Positions 34,501-46,044 of a stretch of 64,000 nt of DNA are shown one piece after another. A program made the position numbers and the translations under genes. Numbering within the stretch: position 1 is the first letter of the stretch; every line of letters starts with the position of its first letter. The stretch covers positions 1,821,404 through 1,885,403 of the forward strand of contig NW_020313165.1 in NCBI RefSeq assembly GCF_003265705.1, in the 5' to 3' direction. The notes beneath the pieces are model-generated. The model saw only the letters and a program-made list of their open reading frames with translations. It did no database searches and was not told where the DNA came from. This stretch comes from Callorhinus ursinus (taxonomy: Eukaryota > Chordata > Mammalia > Carnivora > Otariidae).

Positions 34501-35401
34501 ATGGAGGAATTTATCTTAAATGAAAGAAAAAGATAAGGACATGGCCAGAGATCTAAGCCAGATAAAAGTAATGTGCATGATCAAAAATGTAAAGATAAAC
34601 ATAAGGATACTCACTGGGCTTGAGAAAAGAATAGAAGGTATCAGTGAGACCCATACAACAGAGATAAAAGAGATAAAAAGAATCAATCAGAAATGAAGAA
34701 TACAAGAAACAAGATTGGAAACAGGCTTAATGTGATGAATAGTAGGCAGGAAGAAGCAGAAGAACATATTAGTGACCTAGAAGACAAAATAATGGAATAT
34801 AATGAAGCTGAACAAAAGAGAGAAAGAAAAATTATGCAACACAAGAATAAAGTTAGGGAACTCAGTGACTCTGTCAGATGTAATAACATTCATATTAGAG
34901 GAGATGCAGAAGAAGAAGAGATAGAAAATGGGACAGAAAATTTATTTCAAAAACTAATAGTGGAAAACTTCCCTGCTCTGGAGAAGGAAAAAGACATCCA
35001 GATACAGGAGGCACAGAAAACTCCCATTAAAATCAACAAAAGCAGGCCAACACCAAGACATATTGTAATTAAATTTGCAAAATACAGTTAAAAGAAAAAT
35101 CTTAAAAGCAGCAAGACAGAAGTAGTCCTTAACTTACAAGAGAAAACCCACAAGACTAGCTGGAGATTTCTCAACAGAAATTTGGCAAGCCAGAAGAGAA
35201 TGGCATGATATATTCAAAGTGCTGAATGGGAAAAATCTGCAGTCAGGAATACTCTATCCAGCAAGGCTATCATTCAGAATAGAAAGTGAGACAAAGAGTT
35301 TCCCAGACAAACAAAAGCCAAAAGAGTTCATGACCACTAAACCAGCCCTGCAAGAAAGATTAAAGGGGACTCTTGGAGTGCAAAGGAGAGACCAGAAGTG
35401 A
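34501..35401 (+). pseudogene. L1 ORF1 remnant
   Basis: Encodes a recognisable L1 ORF1 protein in pieces. At 34693-35091 a 132-codon open segment carries a coiled-coil-like run (SRQEEAEEHISDLEDKIMEY), an RRM-like part (NNIHIRGDAEEEEIENGTEN) and TPIKINKSRPTPRHIVIKFA. After a break around 35092-35215 the C-terminal segment continues in 35219-35401 (SGILYPARLSFRIESETKSF). The order matches L1-A ORF1 but it is more diverged and has stops and frameshifts. Non-functional. Confidence 0.88.
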
Positions 35402-35703
35402 CAAAGATAAGAAAGTATCAGAGAAAATCTCCAGAAACAATGACAAAACAAGTAATAAAATTGCAATAAATTCATATCTATCAATAATTACTTTGAATGT
35501 AAGTGGACTAAATGCTCCAATCAAAAGACATAGGGTGTGAGAATGGATAAAAAAACAAGACCCATCTGTATGCTGCCTGCAGGAGACTCATTTTAGACCT
35601 AAACACACCTGCAGATTGAAAGTGAGGGAGTTGGACAGACATTTATCATGCAAATGGATGTCAAAAGAAAGTCAGAGTAGCAATATTTATGTTGGACAAA
35701 CTA
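35402..35703 (+). mobile_element. L1 inter-ORF region and start of ORF2, sense
   Basis: 'ttactttgaatgtaagtgga', 'ctaaatgctccaatcaaaag', 'aacaagacccatctgtatgc', 'gcaggagactcattttagac' equal the first 250 bp of L1 ORF2 (endonuclease). It stops abruptly at about 35703, where the text switches to antisense ORF2. Confidence 0.88.
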
Positions 35704-36780
35704 GACTTTTTTATTCTTGTTTTTATCCTGCTTTGGTATCAGGGTAATACTGGCCTCATGGAATGATGTTGAATGTGTTTTCCTTTCCATTATTTGTAGG
35801 ATTTTGATAAAGATTATCATTAATTAATTTTTTGAATGTGTGGTAGAATTTAGCAATGAACCCATGTGGTCTTGGGCTTTTCTGTGCAGGGAGATTTTTT
35901 ATTTCTAATTCAACTTTTATTCCTTTTATTGGTTTAAGAAGATTTCCTATTTCTTGGATTCAAGATTCATGACTTAATTGTGGTTAATTGTGAGTTTTTA
36001 GGAATTATCTGGCTTTTTTCCTTAGTTATCTGATTTGTTAGTATATAATTATTGTAATATCACACCATCTATTTCTGTGGTTATCTCTTTTACTGTTTTC
36101 CATTTCTCATTTTGGTTTGTGAGACATTTTTCTTTTTCTTAGTTAATGTAGTTAAAGCATTGCCAATTTTGTTTATCTTTTTGGAAAAACTGGTCATTAC
36201 TTTCAATGTTATGTTATTATTTATTCTGGTCTTTATCTTATTTATTTCTGATTTTTCTTTGTTATTTCCTTATTCTACTAAATTTTAGCTAAGTTTTTCC
36301 TTTATCTAGCTCTTTGTGTTGTAATGTTAAGTTGCTTATTTGAACTTTTTTTCTTAATACAAAATTTATAGCATAAATTTCACCCTAACATCTGCTTTTG
36401 CTGTATCCCATAGGTTTTCGAATATTGTGTTTTATTTTCTTTTGTTTTGAGACATATTCTGATTTACTGTTTGATTTCTTATTTGACCCATTGCTTGTGC
36501 AGTAGTGTATTGTTTAATGTTTACATATTAAATATTTAATATTTACATTGTAGATTTTCCAGCTTTGTTTTATTGTTGATCTTTTGTTTTGTACCATTGT
36601 GGTTGGAAAAATATACTTGGTACAATTTCAGTCTTCTTAAATTTGTAATATTTGTTATGTCAGTTTGTATGTGATTCTTCTGTTGTATACTTAAAGAAAA
36701 TGTGTATTCTGTTTTCTTGGATGGAATATTTTATATATATCTTTTAAAACCATGTATTTGAAGTATGCTTCAAGTAAAAA
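35704..36780 (-). mobile_element. L1 ORF2 internal segment, inverted relative to both sides
   Basis: Plus-strand text is the reverse complement of L1 ORF2. It starts in the RT region ('ggtatcagggtaatactggc', compare 3818-3835 in L1-A) and runs back into the endonuclease region ('tgtgtattctgttttcttgg', compare 4789-4810). Flanking L1 sequence on both sides is in sense. More diverged than L1-A. Confidence 0.85.
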
Positions 36781-37018
36781 ATATTATTGTTGAAAAAAAA
36801 AACTTTAACTGAGGGTACTTGTTTAAAATAAAACATAATAGAGAGGAGGTAGGTGGGAGGATGGGTAAAAGAGGTGAAGTGGATTAAGAGTACACTTATG
36901 AAGAGCACTGAGTAATGATGTATGGAATTGTTGAGTCACTATACTATATACCTGAAACTAATATAACACTGTAGGTTAACTAAACTGGAATTAAAATTAA
37001 AAACTTAATTTAAAAAAG
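36781..37018 (+). mobile_element. L1 3' UTR end, sense
   Basis: 'agaggtgaagtggattaaga', 'gtacacttatgaagagcact', 'gagtaatgatgtatggaatt', 'tatacctgaaactaatataa' and a tail 'ttaaaattaaaaacttaatt' form a carnivore L1 3' end. The source subfamily is older than that of L1-B. Confidence 0.85.
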
Positions 37019-37960
37019 CAGATATAAACATATACATTGTTATTTTTCTTGAATACTGTCAAAGTATTGAAAGATTTCTTTGAGGGGGAGATACTCAACT
37101 TATGGAAGCAAAGGATATAGGCAATAAAAAGATAAAACTTTTTGTCAAACAAGATGAATGGGTAGTAATTGCCTAACCAAATTTTAGGAATGAATCCCTA
37201 TAGTAGGACACTAAAAACAGACTTCATAAATATTTCAGGGGATTTCTAGTTACAGTTGCTCCCATATCCTGACTATATATTGTATGTAAATCCAATTTAT
37301 GTTTTCCAAGGGGCATGAGAAGTAATAGCAAACTGACATTTAACTATTATAAAGTAAAATAAAAATATTCTGTTATTAAAGAACTAATTATGTGAATTCA
37401 GAAATAATTGAGATAGAAGTGTTATATAATCCTTTGTATCTGAAGGTCAGGGCAGATATACTGAAGGTTTTCAGTAGTAGGATAAAACAACACTCTAAAA
37501 GGTAACTAACTCTGGTTTATCTTAAAAAAATTACATAGCCATTATTTTTAGTATATATATATATATGTATATATATATATGAGAAAAATAGCTGCAAGTT
37601 AATTGCCTTGAAGTTGAAAAATGCTAACTATCATTTAAAAATTTAAGTCATTTATATTTTGATTCAAATCTGTAAGAGAATATAATTAAGCATCCCCTCC
37701 CCTCCTTTAATTTATGAGCCTGGAAGCAATGTTAATAATATACTACAAATGTCAGATATCTGCACTGAAATTATTCTGGTGTGGTAAGATAATACTTACA
37801 GGTATTAAATATTTGCCTAAAAGCAATTCCCGCTATTGATATTTAGGGGGAACAAAGAGTATTGACACAGAAATGATTATTATTAAAAGTGAATTCTATG
37901 GGTAAAGTCACTCCCCTCCTTATTATACTGGAAATAAAGGTAAAGTCTTTTCCATCATTT
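37019..37960. other. AT-rich sequence with a short (AT)n tract
   Basis: (AT)n at about 37552-37580. Nothing else recognised. Confidence 0.5.
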
Positions 37961-37997
37961 TAAAACTGTATGTGAACCATCCACTTTTTTCAAAGAA

Positions 37998-39299
37998 ATG
38001 GAACAAATAATCCTAAAATTTATATGGAACCAGAAAAGAACTCGAATAGCCAGAAGAATATTGAAAAAGAAAAGCAAAGTTGGCGGCATCACAATTCTGG
38101 ACGTCAAGCTCTATTACAAAGCTGTCATCATCAAGACAGTATGGTACTGGCACAAAAACAGACCCATAGATCAATGGAACAGAATCAAGAGCCCAGAAAT
38201 GGACCCTCAACTCTATGGTCAACTCATCTTTGACAAAGCAGGAAAGAATGTCCAGTGGAAAAAAGACAGTCTCTTCAACAAATGGTGTTGGGAAAATTGG
38301 ACAGCCACATGCAGAAGAATGAAACTGGACCATCTCCTTACACCACACACAAAAATAGACTCCAAATGGTTGAAAGACCTAAATGTGAGACAGGAGTCCA
38401 TCCAAATCCTAAAGGAGAACACAGGTAGCAACCTCTTCGACCTCAGCCGCAGCAACTTCTTCCTAGAAACATCACCAAAGGCACGGGAAGCCAGGGCAAA
38501 AATGAACTATTGGGATTTCATCAAGATTAAAAGCTTTTGCACAGCAAAAGAAACAGTCCACAAAACCAAAAGACAACCGACAGAATGGGAGAAAATATTT
38601 GCAAATGACATATCAGATAAAGGGCTAGTATCCAAAATCTATAAAGAATTTATCAAACTCAACACCCAAAGAACAAATAATCCAATCAAGAAATGGGCAG
38701 AAGACATGAACAGACATTTCTCCAAAGAAGACATCCAAACAGCCAACAGGCACATGAAAAAGTTCTCAACATTGCTCGGCATCAGGGAAATCCAAACCAA
38801 AACCTCAATGAGATACCACCTCACACCCGTCAGAATGGCTAAAATTAACAAGTCAGGGAATGACAGATGTTGGCGGGGATGTGGAGAAAGGGGAACCCTC
38901 CTACACTGTTGGTGGGAATGCAAGCTGGTGCAACCCCTCTGGAAAACAGTATGGAGGTTCCTCAAACAGTTGAAATTAGAGCTACCATTCGATCCAGCAA
39001 TTGCACTACTGGGTATTTACCCCAAAGATACAAATGTAGGGACCCGAAGGGGTACGTGCACCCCAATGTTTATAGCAGCAATGTCCACAATAGCCAAACT
39101 GTGGAAAGAGTCAAGATGTCCATCGACAGATGAATGGCTAAAGAAGAGGTGGTATAAATACACAATGGAATATTATGCAGCCATCAAAAGGAATGAGATC
39201 TTGCCATTTGCAACGACGTGGATGGAACTGGAGGGTGTTATGCTTAGTGAAATAAGTCAATCAGAGAAAGACATGTATCATATGACCTCACTGATATGA
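37998..39299 (+). pseudogene. L1-B ORF2 C-terminal third, still open (433 codons)
   Basis: An uninterrupted frame covering the L1 ORF2 thumb/C-terminal region, from [20 protein letters not shown] to the usual end [11 protein letters not shown]. Residues 291-308 hold the Cys/His knuckle [18 protein letters not shown] (C-x3-C-x7-H-x4-C), intact here but frameshifted in L1-A. The endonuclease and RT catalytic motifs are missing because of 5' truncation, so no active protein is expected. The first Met is simply the first one in the fragment. The open frame shows that the copy is recent, not that it is selected. Confidence 0.92.
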
Positions 39300-39758
39300 G
39301 GAATTCTTAATCTCAGGAACAAACTGAGGGTTGCTGGAGTGGTCGGGGGTGGGAGGGATGGGGTGGCTGGGTGATAGACATTGGGGAGGGTATGTGCTAC
39401 GGTGAGCGCTGTGAATTGTGCAAGACTGTTGAATCACAGATCTGTACTTCTGAAACAAATAACGCAACATATTTTAAGAAAAAAGAAAAAGAAGAAGATA
39501 GCAGGAGAGGAAGAATGAAGGGGAGTAAGTCAGAGGGGGAGACGAACCAGGAGAGATGATGGACTCTGAAAAACAAACTGAGGGTTCTAGAGGGGAGGAG
39601 GGTAGGGGGATGGGTTAGTCTGGTGATGGATATTGAGGAGGGCACATTCTGCATGGAGCACTGGGTGTTATGAACAAACAATGAATCATGGAACACTACA
39701 CCAAAACAAATGATGTAATATATGGTGATTAACATAACAATAAAAAATTAAAAAAAAA
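39300..39758 (+). other. 3' UTR of L1-B with G-quadruplex-type tract
   Basis: GGGGGTGGGAGGGATGGGG at 39345-39363 has four G-runs of three or more with short loops. A purine-rich A/G stretch follows at 39475-39560, then AATAAA at 39739-39744. Confidence 0.85.
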
Positions 39759-39849
39759 CTAATGACATAATGTATGGTGATAACATAACATAATAAAAAT
39801 TATATTAAACATGAAAAAAATAAAACTCTATGTGATGATCTGGTTTCTG

Positions 39850-40250
39850 CTTAACTTGGCTTTCTCTAGTGCCTGTCTCCTTCTTCCTGATGATGCACCT
39901 GATTCCACAGTGTTCTTTCTATTACACTAACAGGTCCTTAGAATCTTTATGCTATCTGGAATGTTCTTCCTCCACTCTTTGCAGAGCTAACATTTTATCA
40001 CTCTGAACTTGGTCAAAATGAAGTATTGACCACCATGTCATCTTTACCAACTGGCAGTTGTTAAGATTACTTATTTGGTTGTTTCATTTATTGTCTGTCT
40101 CTGTCCCCGCTGACCTGTCTACTAGAATATGAACTTTTTTGAAAAGAGGAGCTTTTTTCATTCATATTCTTTCTCTAATATCACAAAAATATGCCTACTA
40201 TATAAGAGACTTAATAGATGTTTATTATAGCAATGTATCAATACAGTGTG
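39850..40250 (+). mobile_element. L2 LINE fragment
   Basis: 'tgtctactagaatatgaact' and 'acttaatagatgtttattat' with preceding 'ctggaatgttcttcctccac' match the L2 3' region in order. Ancient and diverged. Confidence 0.6.
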
Positions 40251-40299
40251 ACACTAGAAAGCACACAGATGAAGTCCAGCAGAAAATCTCAGAGATTAT

Positions 40300-40430
40300 C
40301 AGCCATAAAACATTAGAACTGGAAGGATTCTTAGGGATCACAGTCTTGGTCCTACAAATGAGCCTGACAGTTTAGACACATACCTGATGTCACACACACA
40401 AAGGGTCAGAGAATCAAATATATTGTCATA
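40300..40430. mobile_element. MER5-like DNA transposon fragment
   Basis: 'ttagaactggaaggattctt' followed by 'agggatcacagtc' and 'cctacaaatgagcctgacag' resembles MER5A (hAT-Charlie), non-autonomous. Orientation not assigned. Confidence 0.5.
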
Positions 40431-40612
40431 CCAAACTTCTTCCCTGCTCATCTGTCCAAACTAGAAAACTACTGAATTTCTGCTTTGTAGAAATACTGTA
40501 CTGAGATCCACTGGCCAGAAGAGTAGACAAGGACTGATTATTTTGTTTTGCAAATAACTTTACGATGAGGAAAAAGTAAGGATTTAGAAATTAATAAAAG
40601 GGAAAGGTTAAT

Positions 40613-40835
40613 GAAACTAGTTGAAACCAGAGAGGAGACAAACCATAAGAGACTCTTAATCTTAGGAAACAAACTGAGGGTTGCTGGAGTGGAGGGTGGT
40701 GGGAAGGATGGGGTGGCTGCGTGATGGACATTGGGGAGGGTATGTGTTGTGGTGAGTGCTGGGTGTTGTGTAAGACTGATGAATCACAGACCTGTACCCC
40801 TGAAACAAATAATACATTATATGTTAATTTTTTAA
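40613..40835 (+). mobile_element. short L1 3'-end insertion (about 220 bp)
   Basis: 'aaccataagagactcttaat', 'caaactgagggttgctggag', 'ggatggggtggctgcgtgat', 'ctgtacccctgaaacaaata' equal the L1-B 3' UTR (39300-39470) but end earlier, at a T/A-rich tail. A perfect 17-bp duplication AAAAGGGAAAGGTTAAT lies at 40596-40612 and 40836-40852. Confidence 0.95.
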
Positions 40836-40852
40836 AAAAGGGAAAGGTTAAT

Positions 40853-42139
40853 ATTGTATTAAGGAAAACATAAAAAAAATTGTGGTGGCTGTGCTGAAAA
40901 AGAAGAGATAGGATATAATGGAGTCCTTGGAAATGAAGTAGAATAAATTCCTTGGAATTTGTAGAAGACTGCGGGAAGCTGTATTAACCAAAGCTGACAT
41001 AGGCATTTTGGGTAGAGGATGAATTTGGACAGGCTGTTGTTAATCAGATGTTGGGAAACTTGAGAAGGGCTAACATGCTTAATATGTATTCGGATGATAA
41101 CATAATGGGGGAAAATAACATGATTCATTTAAAAAGGAAAAAGTGCACTCATCTTTGACCCCTTCTATTACGGTACCTCTCAAAGTGGCTGTGGGGCTCT
41201 GCTTTACCAAAAAATACCCATCCCTGCCACTGGTGGGTGTGGGAATAATTTTTTTAAGGTTCCCCAGGCAGATTCTAATAGCTCTTGCCTTTTTCTTCCA
41301 TAATGAAAATGTCTGCTCTTTTAAGTGTATTTTCCTTTCAACAAATGATGTAACACTTTATGAACTCGGTTCCTATTCACAGAATGACCTTCACACTAAA
41401 GCTATTTGATTACTCTCCATGGATACGATATTATAAATAAAATACTTAAATAATAAATTAACCCAAAGATATACTTTCATGAAACCTTCTTGATTTTAAA
41501 AACAATTACTAGAAAAAAATAAATTTTAAAAATTAAATAATTAAAACAATTATTAACATCAATGTCTAAAAAAATCATATGTAATTTTAAAGAGACTAAA
41601 GGTCATTTACCAATTGTGCACTTGTAGGAAAAAAGTCAGCTTCACAATTTGCATTTCTATAGTTGTAATGAATAATATTTAAAGGATGAAAATAGCATAT
41701 GTAAGATGAAAAAATTCTACTTCTTGTCCTTAACTCCTTAATTCTTTCCATTGGTGCTATAGTTTGTAGTTTTCTCTCTAAAGATAGATATTGGTAATGA
41801 CCTTTTATTTGAATACATAAAGATATTATTCATAGATATTGTGAGGTATTCCCATATTTCATGAAAATCCTTGTATTACAAATGGTTTTCTCCTGAACAT
41901 TGAAGGCTTGCTGCTTATGAGTTTCTCATATAGATGCTGTTTTATGGTATCTTTATAGTCTGCTTTAGAGATTATAGGAGGAAATTTGCAGCAATGAAAT
42001 TTGTTCAAAGAGAAAGAATAGGAACTATTCATCTCCTTTCGGAAATCAGGTTCTACAAAACCCAGTTATCACAATGTTTTCCTCTTTTTACACCCTATCA
42101 TCTTGTCTCAGAGAGAGAGAGAGAGATAAAGTCACTATT
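40853..42139. other. no recognisable gene or repeat
   Basis: AT-rich. Short (GA)n at 42110-42126. Open frames below 90 codons without family features. Confidence 0.45.
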
Positions 42140-42500
42140 GGTTATTAGTTGCTGCATACAAAAATGTTTATTCCAAAATTAAATAGCTTAAAACACAATT
42201 TATTTGCTCATGAATCTGTGCTATTGGCAAGACTCAGTCTGGATGGTTTGTGATGTTGACTGGGGGAGATTTGACTTGGAGTATCCAAGAAGGTTCCATT
42301 CACCTGTTTCATGTCTCTGTTGGGGTGGTTGGAATGTCTAGGAGTTATTCTTCCCCCACCCCTCACTTCTCTGTGCCTTTCTCTCCATCCCAGTAGTTGA
42401 ACAACTTACATGATGGCTGAAGGCACCAAGGGAGCAAAAGTGGAAACAATTGCACCTCCTAAGTGTATTATCACTTCTGCCACACTCAATAGCTCAAAGC
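42140..42500. mobile_element. ancient interspersed repeat, family unsure (LTR or MER type)
   Basis: 'tattagttgctgcatacaaa', 'aatagcttaaaacacaattt', 'gttccattcacctgtttcat', 'tatcacttctgccacactca' follow a common mammalian repeat that starts with a 'gctgtgtaacaaa...gtggcttaaaacaac' type sequence. I cannot name the family with certainty. Confidence 0.4.
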
Positions 42501-42689
42501 AGGTCATGAGGCTAGCTCAGGGCAAGAGAGGAATAAATAGATTCTATTCCTCCATAGAAGAAGCAATATATATGTTCAGGGATGCAAGGCACCATTGCTG
42601 CCTATCTTTGCAAACCATCTAAGAGAGAAGAATGAAAAATAAAGACAAACAAAACAAAACCTTAACAAATGTTGCTTCTCCTGCAATGT

Positions 42690-43430
42690 TATCCTAGTTA
42701 ATATCTCCTCCATCCTTTAAGTCATTCAGTACAGAAGTCAAATTACTCCTGCCTCTCCATCTTTCCTATTATACCAAACCTTAAGTACACCTCCCTAATT
42801 CTGTACCCATGCTCCCCTTCCCTGCCTTTTTCTCTATGCTAAGCACGGTCCAGCCATCATCTCTCTTCTGGATTATTGAACTAGTTTTTTCTGTCCCTCC
42901 TCCTTCCTTCGCTACATCCTTCACACTATCACAGAGTCATCTTTTTTAAAACACAAAATGTCATGTTACTTCCCTCCTTTAAAGCCTTGAATAGTTCCAT
43001 ATTGCATAAACCATGAAATCTAAATTTCTTATCATTTCATATAAGGCAATCTCTAATCTGTCTCTTGGTTGCTATCAATATTTTGTCCTAGCTATTTCCT
43101 TACAAATATACAACTTACACTCTTATCATCCTGATCTATTCACAGTTCCCCAAATGCACCATACTCATGTTTTATCTCTTTTTACACACATTTCCCTCTC
43201 CCTGGAAACTTAATTCCCCTTCTTTTATTTGAAAATACCTCACTTTGTAAGATTCAGCCCAAGGATTTCCTGTTCTCTAGAGCTATCTCTGACATACCCA
43301 AGCAAAGTTGATAAGCTTTGTATCTGAACTTTTTCTGTACCTGGTATTTCTAGCACCTAACCTATTGATTTACACATGGTAGGCCTCAGTTAACATTCAA
43401 AAAATTAATAAATGCGAGCAAATGTATGAC
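42690..43430 (+). mobile_element. L2 LINE 3' region
   Basis: 'cttccctcctttaaagcctt', 'aggatttcctgttctctaga', 'ctagcacctaacctattgat' and 'catggtaggcctcagttaac' align in order with the L2 3' portion. Old, no coding capacity. Confidence 0.65.
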
Positions 43431-44300
43431 ACGAGTGACTGTACACTGTATTATTTCCAGGAAGAACAGATCCACACTGCAAAGGAAACTAAGATCTGAG
43501 ACTAGACTGCTCCATATACGGAAGTTAACAAAACTGGGAAGAAACAATGATTTCAGAAACCATGGTATATTCAGTTATGGTTTTTATGATACAAGATTAT
43601 AAAATGGTGCTGTAGTTGAATGACTTTTACCACATTCAGAATCTTCTGGAGGTAACAAAGCAAGATGACAGCAGACACTGATCACTGCAAAAGCAAATAA
43701 CAAATCAAGAGTACAGGGTTTAATGGTTATCATGATTTTAGCCACCACTGGCAAATCTGCAAAATATATTACATCTATAAGGTGTTACTGAGACTTAAGA
43801 TGGAATTCCTATTGCAATGTAGTAATATCCATTCTGAATGCATGAATTTAAAAAAGATGATGCAAAGTAGCAATCAAATATTAGATTGTAAAAATGTACT
43901 CAATAAAAACAAGTTTTCCCATATCAAAGCACATAAACCTCACTAAATCTTGAAATGCTAGTGACAAAAACCAACATGGATATTTAAAAATAAGTCCAAA
44001 TCACCCAGCAATATGTTGGCATAAAGTAGTGGAATCTGCCTTTTCTGGCAGTCACAGTGGCTTTATTTCTAATCTAAGATGAACTTTTCATGTTTCCTGG
44101 GGTCAATTGAATCTAGACATGCTCTGGATATGAAGAAATCTGGACCCTGTGGATCCTGAAAATGTTAAGGTTTTGCTGAAATACATGTGCTATGTAAAAC
44201 ATTCTCTCATTATGCTCCAGGAGCTGCTTTACAGTACACACATAAAGAGAAGATACTGGTTTTGTGGGACAGAAAGTGAAGAATTATTTCTTAAATGACT
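43431..44300. other. no recognisable gene or repeat
   Basis: AT-rich unique-looking sequence. Confidence 0.45.
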
Positions 44301-44304
44301 AGTG

Positions 44305-44500
44305 TCTGCCAGGAACTATGCTTGGCATTTCTGCTAACACTATTTTTTAAGAACTTGCAATAATTGCATGAGATTATTGACACTAACTCTAATTTATAGA
44401 TAAGGAAATAGAAACCCAGAAAGGTTAAAAAAAAAAAAAAGTCCTGTGTAAGATCACATATTAGTTAGATGCAGACAGAGGTGGGAATTAAAGTCATCTC
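44305..44500 (-). mobile_element. MIR SINE
   Basis: 'tgccaggaactatgcttggc', 'taaggaaatagaaacccaga', 'aaggttaaa', 'gtaagatcacatattagtta' equal the reverse complement of MIR. A 14-bp A-run (44427-44440) has grown inside it. Confidence 0.8.
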
Positions 44501-45200
44501 TTTATGCTCCTTTAAGCTGGGACTTGTAAGAAATCCATCTAATATTGAAACACACCACTGTAGCATTTGCAGAATTATAGCCCGGACTTTTGAAGTACAG
44601 AAAGGGAAAGTTGGATGGTAGTTTCTTAATAGTCTTGTTAAAAAAATGTTCCAAAGAAATAATGATAAGTTATTAAGACATAAAATTATCAATTTCAGTT
44701 GCTTGGTACTGAAAATCCTAATGGACAAATTATTTTGTCTCCTGGATGACGAAAATGAAGCTATGGAAATTAAGTTTTGTATCAATTAAGATGGGCAAAC
44801 AAAAGAAACAAAAGCTAATTCCTCAATTATACTGGCTTCCTTTCTTCTGCCTCATCTTCAGGATCTAGGCTGACACAGGAACCACTCTCTCAGAGAGAGA
44901 GAATGAGGGAATACTGCAAGCCCAAGTGGCCAGTAAGGTTTTTGCCCCGAAATTACATGACCCATAGGACTCACATTTCATTAGCCAAACCTCCTTGGCC
45001 AAACCCAGTCTCAGTGGGGAAGGGAAATATAGCCCTCTCTCTCCACACAAAGAGAAAAGTGGAAATGAGTGACCAGGAATACAGTCTCCCATAAATATCA
45101 TTATCTAATTTCACATCATGTCAATGAGTGAGCTGGATCTAAACTTAGGCTATTCAACTCTAGAGCCAATGCTTCCTAACTTCTACATTTTCTCTCACAT
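44501..45200. other. no recognisable gene or repeat
   Basis: Nothing supported; open frame of 106 codons on minus (44465-44785) overlaps the MIR edge and looks like chance. Confidence 0.45.
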
Positions 45201-45202
45201 AA

Positions 45203-45385
45203 TAATAGCTAGCACGCTATTTGTCAAGCACTCTGCTAAACACATTGCATAGAGTTTCTTACTGAAATCCTCATCAATCCAATGAAGAGTATTTTCAGCA
45301 TCATCATTTTTTCAAATGAAATTCTGCTTTCAAGGCTTGAAGGGGTAACTGTCTTACCGAAATCATGTTGCTAATGCATGGTATC
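45203..45385 (-). mobile_element. MIR SINE
   Basis: 'gtcaagcactctgctaaaca', 'cattgcatagagtttcttac' and 'gaaatcctcatcaatccaat' follow the reverse complement of MIR. Confidence 0.7.
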
Positions 45386-46040
45386 GTACAACAGAATCAC
45401 TTTCTTAATGAATACTAAAGTGAAAAGCAGTGGGGTATAAAAATCTACCAGATATAGATTAATACCTGCATCTTACAGTCAAATTAGAATATATGTTTTG
45501 AAAAGCAACATGATGCAATGGTGTACCAACGTATAACCATGACTATACACTCAGAAGAATAACATGTAGAAATTGTAAGAGAAGAATTCACTGTCTTTAA
45601 AAATGTCTACTTAGAGTTCTGTGTAGTCCCATTGCCTTACCTAAGGTCTTACTCTAAGCCTCTAGGCCCAATATATTTTTGTAATACTAAGATATTCCAC
45701 AACTCTAAGTTGTGGAATCACCCAAAAGTCAGCTCTCATAACATGGCATGTCTTTCATGTAATTAACATTGGCTTTTCATCTGGAGTTCTTTCTGTTTTT
45801 GAGTTTGTTCATTTGCATCCTGCTAAATTATTTTAACACATTGTACTCAGCCCCAAGCCTTTTACAGCTCTATCCTTCTTTTTGGGTATGTAGTGCTTGC
45901 TAGTTATAATTTTATTTTATTAAAAATTATGCTAATTTATAAGTAATTACTTATAAAAATTATAATTTTGTTTTAAAAACTGCAGCTATTATATATTATA
46001 TTATATACAATAATACAGCAACCACAACAAGCAGTGAACA
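45386..46040. other. AT-rich with an 11-bp perfect hairpin
   Basis: ATTCCACAACT (45694-45704), 3-nt loop, AGTTGTGGAAT (45708-45718). Otherwise nothing recognised. Confidence 0.55.
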
Positions 46041-46044
46041 ATTA

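Larger units (their letters stand above)
37976..39820 (+). mobile_element. L1-B: young 5'-truncated LINE-1 with doubled 3' tail
   Basis: Begins inside ORF2 at the point equivalent to 2884 of L1-A and runs through the ORF2 stop, 3' UTR, an AATAAA at 39739 and an A-rich run (39751-39758). A second, diverged copy of the last 45 bp follows, with its own AATAAA at 39792 and a short A-run. Flanks TAAAACTGTATGTGA (37961-37975) and TAAAACTCTATGTGA (39821-39835), one mismatch, are the target duplication and place the second tail inside the insertion. Confidence 0.92.

Noticed and set aside
37998..39299. intact functional L1 protein
   Set aside because: The open frame lacks the endonuclease and reverse transcriptase catalytic parts because of 5' truncation; its openness reflects youth.
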